From NCBI GenBank assembly GCA_016301965.1, contig JAEDOO010000090.1, positions 1-7,634 on the forward strand: a DNA stretch of 7,634 nt, read 5' to 3'. Made by a program: the position numbers and the translations under genes. Below are positions 1 through 6,082 of this stretch, piece by piece. The notes under the pieces were generated by a model. The model ran no database searches. It was not told the DNA's origin and saw only the letters and a program-made list of their open reading frames with translations. This DNA comes from Lachnospiraceae bacterium. Lineage in GTDB: Bacteria; Bacillota; Clostridia; Lachnospirales; Lachnospiraceae. Each line of letters opens with the position of its first letter. The first letter of the stretch is position 1.

Positions 1-1202
1 TTATCCCATCCCCATCCGAACTTATGGCAGCAGAACAGAGCAAGGATCAGTGAACCGAGAGGAAGCACATTGGTGGATACAATGAAATCCCAGAAATCCA
101 GCCAGGCAGTGCCTTCCGCAAAAGGCTGAAAATGCAGTACACTGTAGCCAAGGGCGGTAGTCAGTGCCAGCAGGAAAAGACCGCTTCCGCAGATGACGCA
201 GCCCTTTACGCGGGACCAGCCGGTCAATTCACGGATCATAGCCAGGATATTTTCGCAGACGCCCAGAACCGTGGACATGGCAGCAAAGATCATAAACAGG
301 AAAAACAGTGTTCCCCAGATCCGCCCTCCGGCCATATTGTTAAAGACACTGGCCATGGTGTCAAACAGAAGACTGGGACCCGCAGTAACGGAAAGTCCAT
401 AAGCTCCGCAGGCCGGAAAAATAATGAATCCGGCAAGGATGGCCACAAAGGTATCCAGGAAAACCACATTGATGGATTCGCCCAGAAGAGAACGATCCTT
501 ATCGATATAACTGCCAAAGATCGCCATTCCTCCCTGACCGGTGGAAAGGGTAAAAAATGCCTGGTTCATGGCCGCAACGATCATAGGTCCATTGATCTTG
601 GAAAAATCCGGTTTCAGATAAAAGGACAGACCTGTTGAAACTCCATCGAGAAGAACACTGCGAATGGCCAGAACTACCATCAGAAGTAACAGTCCCACCA
701 TCATATATTTCGTAATGCGTTCCAGGCCTTTTTGGACATCCGTGCTTAAGATCAAAAAAGCAACCACAAGAGTGATCAGAAGATAAAAAACATTGACTCC
801 GGGATCAGAGATCATCGCTGCGAAACCAAAAGAGGCGTTCTGCCCTGTCAGAAATTTAATAAAGTAGTAGATGATCCATCCGCAGACTACTGCGTAAAAA
901 GCCATCAGACAGATGTTGCCGATCAGGCAGCCCCATCCCCAGAGATCCCATTTCTGTCCCGGTTTTTCCAGCCGTTTATACATACGGATAGGACTGGCCT
1001 GCGCCGCCCTGCCCACGGAAAATTCCATGACCAGTGCCGGGATCCCCAGGATGATCAGACACAAAAAATAGACCAGAATAAAACTGGCACCGCCGTTTTG
1101 TCCGCACATCCACGGAAATTTCCATACATTGCCGCAGCCGATGGCGCATCCGGCAGACAGCATAATAAAGCCCATTCGGCTTCCAAGTCGTTCTCGTTTC
1201 AT
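1..1202 (-). CDS. Sodium-dependent transporter, NSS/SNF family (C-terminus beyond window)
   Basis: A membrane symporter that should import a small amino acid or related amine with Na+. The reverse strand stays open for 400 codons from ATG at 1202 to the window edge, with no frameshift, so the last part (family usually about 440-510 residues) is missing. The TM1 signature is clear: GCGNVWKFPW at residues 22-31, followed by GQNGG (34-38). The TM6 unwound region reads FFTLSTGQGGM (216-226) followed by FGSY (229-232). By alignment with LeuT from memory, N25 matches Na1 ligand N27, T218 and S220 match T254 and S256, and D250 sits at the N286 position; K28 replaces the outer-gate Arg. About ten hydrophobic segments are visible, near residues 10-33, 39-60, 82-108, 125-145, 157-178, 207-232, 244-270, 295-320, 335-355 and 370-392. 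The start is fixed by GGAGG at 1213-1209, 6 bases before the ATG. The gene is divergent from a LysR gene, its likely regulator. The substrate cannot be told from sequence. Confidence 0.94.
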   Translation of the reverse strand, partial: MKRERLGSRMGFIMLSAGCAIGCGNVWKFPWMCGQNGGASFILVYFLCLIILGIPALVMEFSVGRAAQASPIRMYKRLEKPGQKWDLWGWGCLIGNICLMAFYAVVCGWIIYYFIKFLTGQNASFGFAAMISDPGVNVFYLLITLVVAFLILSTDVQKGLERITKYMMVGLLLLMVVLAIRSVLLDGVSTGLSFYLKPDFSKINGPMIVAAMNQAFFTLSTGQGGMAIFGSYIDKDRSLLGESINVVFLDTFVAILAGFIIFPACGAYGLSVTAGPSLLFDTMASVFNNMAGGRIWGTLFFLFMIFAAMSTVLGVCENILAMIRELTGWSRVKGCVICGSGLFLLALTTALGYSVLHFQPFAEGTAWLDFWDFIVSTNVLPLGSLILALFCCHKFGWGWD

Positions 1203-1375
1203 ATGTTTCCTCCAAGTATAGTGTTTTTCTGCTCACAGCCTTTTGGCTATGGTGTAAAGAATTTTTTATATAAGCTGTTTGGCATTGCAATTATGGGGGT
1301 GTCTAACTGTTTTATGTAATAGCAGATTACTATATTATGACATACTTTGTTACAGCATATCCCTTTTCATGGTAT

Positions 1376-1404
1376 TTGTAAAATTGATGATTCTATGGTA
1401 TGCT
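1376..1404 (+). promoter_or_regulatory. Candidate promoter of the LysR-type gene
   Basis: A -35-like TTGTAA (1376-1381) is separated by 17 bases from a -10-like TATGCT (1399-1404). The -10 is preceded by TGG (1396-1398), giving an extended -10. Each hexamer matches the sigma-A consensus at 4 of 6 positions. Transcription would start near 1411, giving a leader of roughly 28 bases before the LysR start. No equally good promoter was found for the divergent transporter; the minus strand has only an AT-rich TATATA stretch near 1268-1273 without a convincing -35. Confidence 0.4.
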
Positions 1405-1419
1405 AACGAAAATATCGTT
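1405..1419. promoter_or_regulatory. Inverted repeat, possible operator at the LysR gene promoter
   Basis: AACGA (1405-1409) and TCGTT (1415-1419) form a perfect 5-bp inverted repeat around a 5-base AT spacer. It directly follows the candidate -10 box and would span the transcription start. LysR-type regulators often repress themselves from sites overlapping their own promoter, so a regulatory role is plausible. With 5-bp arms in AT-rich DNA, chance occurrence is possible. Confidence 0.3.
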
Positions 1420-1438
1420 TATAAAGAGGATATTATAA

Positions 1439-2335
1439 ATGGATCTTCATGTGCTAAAAACATTTATTGCCGTGTGCGAATACTCCGGATTCTCTGCCGC
1501 GGCAGAAAAGCTGGGATATACCCAGTCTACGGTGTCGTCCCAGATCAAACAGCTGGAGAAAGAATTGAAAGTCACTTTATTTGATCGCTTTTACCATAAG
1601 ATCAGCTTGACGGAGGATGGGCGGACCGTCCTGAAATACGCGCGGGAAATGCTTACCTCTCAGGAAAAAATGCTGACAGATCTTCACCATCAGGAAGAGA
1701 TCAGTGGTGAATTGCGGCTGGCCATGTCAAGTTCCCTGTGTACACGCTATTTTGGACGTGATTTTGTTGAATTTCGAAAAAAATATCCCCATATTCGCTT
1801 AAAAATCATCGAAGCCGGGACCGCACAGATGTCCAATATGCTGCGAAAAAATGAGGTGGATCTGGTATTTACTCTGGACACTCATATTTACGATTCTGAA
1901 TTTATGATCTGCGCGGAATGTGAAGAAAAAGTACATTTTGTCGCAGCTTCCGGTCATCATTTGGCAGCAGAACCGGAGCTGAAGTTATCTGATATTGTTT
2001 CTGAGCCTTTTATCATGACAGAAAAGGATATGAGCTATCGAAGAATTCTTGATGAGCAGCTTGCGGCACGATCCCTGGAGATCATTCCGGTTCTGGAAAT
2101 AGGAAATCCCGTACAGATATGCAGTGTGGCGGCCAGCAGCGATATGATAGCGTTTCTTCCGGATTTTATGACTACAGCCTACACGCAGGCGGGAAAACTG
2201 GTGTATCTCCCGGTACAGGACTGCAGAGTTTCCGTCTGGACACAGCTTCTGATCCATAAAAATAAGTGGAGATCCCCTGCGCTGCAGGCGCTGATAGCGT
2301 ATTACCGGCAGCTTATTTCCGTTTCAACGACATGA
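1439..2335 (+). CDS. LysR-type transcriptional regulator
   Basis: A cytoplasmic DNA-binding regulator of normal family length (298 residues). The winged helix-turn-helix is at residues 1-60: the helix pair runs from GFSAAAEKLGYTQSTVSSQI (17-36) to QLEKELKVTLFDR (38-50), with the usual wing ending SLTEDGRTVL. A linker helix follows to about residue 88. A two-lobed periplasmic-binding-protein-like effector domain starts at about residue 90, with SGELRLAMSSSLC and a typical LRKNEVDLVFTLD segment. The ATG is chosen because GAGGA at 1426-1430 lies 8 bases upstream and the N-terminus matches family alignments. It is divergent from the Na+ symporter gene across 236 bases, the classic LysR arrangement, so it probably controls that transporter and perhaps itself. 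The inducer is unknown. The gene ends without a visible hairpin-plus-T terminator. Confidence 0.95.
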   Translation: MDLHVLKTFIAVCEYSGFSAAAEKLGYTQSTVSSQIKQLEKELKVTLFDRFYHKISLTEDGRTVLKYAREMLTSQEKMLTDLHHQEEISGELRLAMSSSLCTRYFGRDFVEFRKKYPHIRLKIIEAGTAQMSNMLRKNEVDLVFTLDTHIYDSEFMICAECEEKVHFVAASGHHLAAEPELKLSDIVSEPFIMTEKDMSYRRILDEQLAARSLEIIPVLEIGNPVQICSVAASSDMIAFLPDFMTTAYTQAGKLVYLPVQDCRVSVWTQLLIHKNKWRSPALQALIAYYRQLISVSTT

Positions 2336-2389
2336 ATGTTTTTATCAGATGTATTGTATAGGAAGAAGCATAAAACAGGACGAATGGAT

Positions 2390-2433
2390 AATGCGCAAAA
2401 CAGATTCGCAAATGAACAATTTGTTATCGCATT
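2390..2433. repeat. Nested inverted repeats upstream of the diguanylate cyclase gene
   Basis: A perfect odd palindrome, AACAATTTGTT (2415-2425), lies between outer arms AATGCG (2390-2395) and CGCATT (2428-2433). The right outer arm ends one base before a consensus -35 hexamer. The position suits a regulator binding site. It is a poor fit for a LysR terminator: the outer loop is long and no T tract follows. Function is inferred from position only. Confidence 0.3.
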
Positions 2434-2474
2434 TTGACAGAACGATTGTGGAAAAATACCTGACATGGTAATAT
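2434..2474 (+). promoter_or_regulatory. Candidate promoter region of the diguanylate cyclase gene
   Basis: A perfect -35 hexamer, TTGACA, is at 2434-2439, but the sequence 17 bases on (TACCTG, 2457-2462) is a poor -10. An alternative is TTGTGG (2446-2451), 17 bases, then TAATAT (2469-2474), preceded by TGG as an extended -10. Either would give a leader of about 50-65 bases. Which one is used cannot be decided from sequence. The rest of the 2336-2531 gap holds no gene or clear terminator. Confidence 0.4.
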
Positions 2475-2531
2475 ATAAATAACGCTGAGAATTGCAGCCA
2501 GACTACAGAGAACATTCAATGAGGAGAAATC

Positions 2532-5500
2532 ATGATCAGTGAAAATTTCGGCAGGGTCGTTAAACAGATTTATGACTGCCTGGGGAAACAGAAACATAAC
2601 ATTATTATGTTACAGTACAGCAATGATTTTTCACTTGCTGAACTGAAAGAAGCATCCTGCCTTCAGGAAGAAAAAGAACACGTTTCTTATCTATGGCATG
2701 AGTTTCAGTATCATGAGATCTCCAGTGGATACGAGCCTTTTCTGGATATTATCTGCAACACTTTCCGCACACACGGAGACGGGGATTTTTCGCACTTTCT
2801 GTCAGAATGCGGAGTATATGTTCCCCACAGAGAAGTTCTGGAAAGCTATTATCGGGATGGAAAATGCCGCCGAAAGGAAATGGTTCTTCTGGACGAAGTG
2901 GCTTACGAGCAGAAGCGCATGACAGAGGCATTGGCCAACATGCTTCGAAAAGCGGCGGAGTACTGTCCGATGGTGGTGGTAATAAACCGTTTCCAGCTGG
3001 CCAGCAAAAGTACGATGGAGCTGGTAAGGGGGCTTTTAGACCATCCTTCTGCAAATATCGGTGTAGTTCTCGGTGTAAACGATAAACCCCGGCAGGAAGA
3101 GAATCTTCTAAAATGCTGGGAGTCTATTCTGGAAATTCTGACGGATAAAAACCATATTTATCATATTGGAAACAGCGATCGGGAAAGGAAAAAACGTGGT
3201 GAGGCAAAAACGGGGAAGAGCCGTGACATTGAAAGTTTATATCGAAAAATAAATAATACGGCAGCACTTCTTGATTTTGATCAGGCTTTTCTGTTTTTTC
3301 GCGGTATAATTCGCGGCACTCGATTTGAAGAAGAAAATATCCCTGACGAAGAAAAGATGCAGTTGTATCCTTTATATGCTCGGGTATCTATTTTACGAGG
3401 TGATTTTGCCACTGCTCTGGAGATTATTTATGTACTGAAAAAACTGAAAATTTCCGGACAGGAGGACCGGATCACCTGTGTTAGTGAATATTATCTGGCC
3501 ATGTGCCGGATGTATCAGGGCAAACTGGGAAGAAGTTATGCACATGCAAGAAATGCCAAAGAAGCAGCAGATAGAGCCGGATGGGAAGTGATGGCGCTGG
3601 AAGCGGAACTTCTGGCGGTACAGACACAGATGTCCGGCTGGTACAATTTCTTTTTCTGCCTGCAGGATATCGATATTTCGCCGGAACTTCTGCGTCGGCT
3701 GGAAAAGGAAGGTTATGATAATTTTCTGGCCCATATTTATGTGTATGCTTATGATAATGATCCAAAAATCGTGGCGAAATCCTGCCGTCATGAGACAGAA
3801 CTGATATATTTTAACCGCGGTGTAGCTCTGGGACAGAAGATCGGAAACGAGCATCTGGTGTATAATGCTTATCAGAAAAATATTATGATTGCCGATACTT
3901 ACGGCTACTATCAGGCAGCCGTATATTATCTTCTGCAGTCGTATCAGCTAATAAAAGATAAACACTCTCTGGAATGTGGTCGAATCTATTCGGCACTGGG
4001 ATACAATTTCAGTGCATTGGGCAGACATAGCATTGCCGAAAATTATTATCATCAGGCGATTCAGCTGTTTTTGGAAAAAAAGCTGCCGGAAGATATTGCC
4101 GAAGTTTATTACAATATGTCTCTTGGCTGCATTATGAAAAAAGAATTTGCTAAAGCAGAGTCCGGGTTGCAGCTTTGCATAAAAACGGTGGCTAAACTTC
4201 GTCTGAACAGTCTTCGTGTATGTAATCTTACCAAGCTTTATGGACTTATGGCGCTGGTATGTATTTTGCAGAAAAATCGTTTTGGCTGTCAGAGGTATCT
4301 GGAGGACTGCGGACAGCTTCTTCATAATGCCGGTGATGAAAGCAGAGGAATCGAGGGTAACCATGATTATGCCCGACTGGATGATGAGCAGTTTCTTTAC
4401 TGGTTTTCCAGTGCGCTTCTGTATCAGGAAAACGCAGATCTGAAGCAGGCATATGCCTCTTCACAAAAGGCAGAAACGTTTTTGGAGAAGGCAAAGAGCA
4501 ATCAGTTTTACGCATACGGTATTTTTTATGAAAAACGTATGGAATTATTGCGGCAGATGAATTGTATGGAGCAGTTTTCTCATGCTCAGAACATGATTGT
4601 GCAGCATGCAAAACGTCGTGAGGATATCTGGAAAGATATTGCCAGACAGGTGTCAGATCAGATGCAGCTATGGGAGACACAGAACAGTTGTGCGGATGAA
4701 AATCAGATAGAAGTGCTGCTTAAGCAGGAGGAAATGACCAGAGAGCTGCGAAGCAGCAGGCGAAGGATGGAGTTTCTTTATGCCTGGCAGAAATTGATCG
4801 ATGTGAAGAATATGGATATCGAAAATATGATTTCCAATGCCATGTACACATTTCTGAATCAGTTTGGTAATGATTGTGCACTGTATGTGCGTTATCATAG
4901 GGACAGTGCATCCGTTCTTTATAATGATACGGGTGTAAAGATCACACAGGAGATGCTTACAGGCATACAGCAGGCGATGCACGAGTATTCCCAGGGATTT
5001 GCTGTTTCGAAAATCAGTGGTAATTTCCAGCGGCATCTGGACATTATCTCGTATTTTGGCGAAGAGAACGTGTGCTCTTTTGCTGCAGTCCCCTTCTTTA
5101 ATAGCGGACGTCTGGAAAGTGTGATGGTGACGTACGTTCTTATGAAAGAAAACTGGCATGCTTCCATGGAAAGCTACATGATCAATGAAGATGACCTGGC
5201 AATTTACCAGCTTTTGTTCCGTGAGCTGGGATTTTCTGTAAACAGGATCGAGGCTTACGAGAAAATTTACGAGATGAATCAGAAGCTTTCTCATGTTGCC
5301 TCCACAGATATGCTTACCGGATTGTATAACCGTACCGGATTTTACAATGCGTTAGAAGATCTGATGGAAAAGATGAAGTGGCACAAAAAACAGTGTTCCA
5401 TCGGTCTGATGTTTATAGATTTGGATAATTTTAAATATTATAACGATACCTATGGGCACAATGTAGGAGATATCATTCTGATCTCCATGGCAGGTGTTTT

Positions 5501-5870
5501 CCGGGAAATCATAGGGACAAGAGGTATCGTGAGCCGGTATGGCGGAGATGAATTTCTGATTGTGCTGGAAGAAAACCGGAAGGAAGCGTTGGAAGAGATT
5601 GCCTGCGCAATCTACAAAAAACTGGAAGAGGCCAGAGGATTTGATGAAGCGATCTCCCGTGTGCTCGGGTATACGGTGGAAGTGGACGCAGCACATAAGA
5701 TCTCATGTTCCATTGGTATTGCCATGAACAACAATATTCAGGAAGAAGAGGATATTCATGAGCTCATCAAAAAAGCTGACGATATTCTGTATTCTATTAA
5801 GAAAACACAGAAAGGAACGTATGCGTTTTTTGATCTGAAGCAAAGTCAGCAGCAAAGTGAGGCACAGTGA
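2532..5870 (+). CDS. Large soluble diguanylate cyclase: degenerate AAA/STAND-like, TPR-like, GAF-like and GGDEF
   Basis: A predicted c-di-GMP synthase (2 GTP to c-di-GMP) with a large cytoplasmic sensor part; no signal peptide or membrane segment is seen in 1112 residues. Residues 20-215 follow the strand/helix pattern of an AAA_16-type STAND ATPase, but the Walker A position reads QYSNDFSLAE (28-37) without a GxxGxGK[ST] loop. The Walker B strand ends in VVVINRF (148-154), with Asn-Arg where two acids are usual. Residues 235-690 are helical with TPR-like repeats, clearest at 483-516 and 523-556. A coiled coil spans about 722-750 and a GAF-like domain about 750-905. The GGDEF domain (920-1100) has TDMLTGLYNR (925-934), D963, FKYYND (967-972) and GGDEF at 1004-1008. 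The inhibitory RxxD I-site is replaced by GTRG. GAGGAG at 2521-2526 supports the start. The layout resembles STAND regulators of the MalT type with GGDEF in place of DNA-binding output. The signal sensed is unknown. Confidence 0.94.
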   Translation: MISENFGRVVKQIYDCLGKQKHNIIMLQYSNDFSLAELKEASCLQEEKEHVSYLWHEFQYHEISSGYEPFLDIICNTFRTHGDGDFSHFLSECGVYVPHREVLESYYRDGKCRRKEMVLLDEVAYEQKRMTEALANMLRKAAEYCPMVVVINRFQLASKSTMELVRGLLDHPSANIGVVLGVNDKPRQEENLLKCWESILEILTDKNHIYHIGNSDRERKKRGEAKTGKSRDIESLYRKINNTAALLDFDQAFLFFRGIIRGTRFEEENIPDEEKMQLYPLYARVSILRGDFATALEIIYVLKKLKISGQEDRITCVSEYYLAMCRMYQGKLGRSYAHARNAKEAADRAGWEVMALEAELLAVQTQMSGWYNFFFCLQDIDISPELLRRLEKEGYDNFLAHIYVYAYDNDPKIVAKSCRHETELIYFNRGVALGQKIGNEHLVYNAYQKNIMIADTYGYYQAAVYYLLQSYQLIKDKHSLECGRIYSALGYNFSALGRHSIAENYYHQAIQLFLEKKLPEDIAEVYYNMSLGCIMKKEFAKAESGLQLCIKTVAKLRLNSLRVCNLTKLYGLMALVCILQKNRFGCQRYLEDCGQLLHNAGDESRGIEGNHDYARLDDEQFLYWFSSALLYQENADLKQAYASSQKAETFLEKAKSNQFYAYGIFYEKRMELLRQMNCMEQFSHAQNMIVQHAKRREDIWKDIARQVSDQMQLWETQNSCADENQIEVLLKQEEMTRELRSSRRRMEFLYAWQKLIDVKNMDIENMISNAMYTFLNQFGNDCALYVRYHRDSASVLYNDTGVKITQEMLTGIQQAMHEYSQGFAVSKISGNFQRHLDIISYFGEENVCSFAAVPFFNSGRLESVMVTYVLMKENWHASMESYMINEDDLAIYQLLFRELGFSVNRIEAYEKIYEMNQKLSHVASTDMLTGLYNRTGFYNALEDLMEKMKWHKKQCSIGLMFIDLDNFKYYNDTYGHNVGDIILISMAGVFREIIGTRGIVSRYGGDEFLIVLEENRKEALEEIACAIYKKLEEARGFDEAISRVLGYTVEVDAAHKISCSIGIAMNNNIQEEEDIHELIKKADDILYSIKKTQKGTYAFFDLKQSQQQSEAQ

Positions 5871-6004
5871 TGGAAGAAAAAGAGAAAAAAGTATGCAGGC
5901 AGTGTTCCAATCATTGTTCCATTTCTGACTTGAAATGTGCAGTAGGAAAAAGAGCATTGCGCCTCCAGCAGGAGAGAGAAAAGAGAGGAATACAAAGATC
6001 CTGA
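5870..6004 (+). CDS. Small Cys-rich protein, 44 residues, translationally coupled to the cyclase
   Basis: This ORF starts with ATG at 5870-5872, sharing one base with the cyclase stop codon (TGATG), and ends at TGA 6002-6004. GAGG at 5859-5862, 7 bases upstream and inside the cyclase gene, can serve as its ribosome binding site. The product is short and basic, with Cys at 9, 12, 16 and 23 (C-x2-C-x3-C-x6-C) in the context VCRQCSNHCSISDLKC, then GKRAL and a charged helix-like tail (QQEREKRG). Four cysteines plus His15 suggest a small zinc-binding or iron-sulfur knuckle. I do not recognise a named family, though short clostridial proteins with a similar CxxCxNxC pattern are familiar. Coupling implies co-expression with the diguanylate cyclase; a functional link is inference. 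The ORF could be spurious, since it is short, but the overlap, binding site and ordered cysteines argue for a gene. Confidence 0.6.
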   Translation: MEEKEKKVCRQCSNHCSISDLKCAVGKRALRLQQEREKRGIQRS

Positions 6005-6013
6005 AGAAAGCAA

Positions 6014-6042
6014 TTGTAAAAAGTGTCATCGTGACATATAAT
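6014..6042 (+). promoter_or_regulatory. guaA promoter
   Basis: TTGTAA (6014-6019) is followed by exactly 17 bases and then a perfect TATAAT (6037-6042), a strong sigma-A type promoter. Transcription would start near 6049, leaving a leader of about 34 bases that contains the GAGGAGG site. No purine riboswitch or attenuator can fit in that leader. The box lies just after the small Cys-rich ORF, with no terminator before it, so read-through from the cyclase transcript is also possible. Confidence 0.7.
6024..6036. promoter_or_regulatory. Perfect inverted repeat in the guaA promoter spacer, candidate operator
   Basis: TGTCA (6024-6028), TCG, TGACA (6032-6036) form a perfect 5-bp dyad with a 3-base centre. 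It lies wholly within the spacer between the -35 and -10 boxes and abuts the -10. A protein bound here would block RNA polymerase, as expected for repression of a purine biosynthesis gene. The sequence does not match the PurR operators I know from Escherichia coli or Bacillus. No binding protein is assigned. Confidence 0.4.
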
Positions 6043-6067
6043 GAAAGAATCGAACGGAAAGATAAAT

Positions 6068-6074
6068 GAGGAGG
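6068..6074 (+). promoter_or_regulatory. Ribosome binding site that fixes the guaA start at GTG 6083
   Basis: GAGGAGG is an almost perfect anti-16S match, 8 bases before GTG 6083-6085. The in-frame ATG further upstream (6041) has no such site, and its first two bases are the last two of the promoter -10 box, so it should not be on the mRNA. This supports the shorter, GTG-initiated protein. Confidence 0.85.
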
Positions 6075-6082
6075 AATTGCCA

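Noticed and set aside
132..638. 168-codon plus-strand reading frame opposite the transporter
   Set aside because: It is antisense to the well-supported transporter, is low-complexity polar sequence and shows no domain.
1234..1251. Short hairpin AGCC-TTTT-GGCT in the transporter leader
   Set aside because: Only four perfect pairs next to a mismatch; too weak to call a terminator or riboswitch.
976..1290. 104-codon minus-strand reading frame overlapping the transporter start
   Set aside because: It is a different frame of the same strand across the NSS transporter; the transporter frame carries the family motifs and the ribosome binding site.
2336..2433. Rho-independent terminator after the LysR gene
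   Set aside because: The inverted repeats have short arms and a long loop, and no T tract follows.
4668..5294. 208-codon minus-strand reading frame inside the cyclase gene
   Set aside because: It is antisense to a continuous 1112-codon gene with recognisable domains; no ribosome binding site or motif supports it.
5871..6082. Possible purine or guanidine-type riboswitch before guaA
   Set aside because: Most of the stretch is the small Cys-rich ORF, the remaining leader is about 34 bases, and no aptamer signature is seen.
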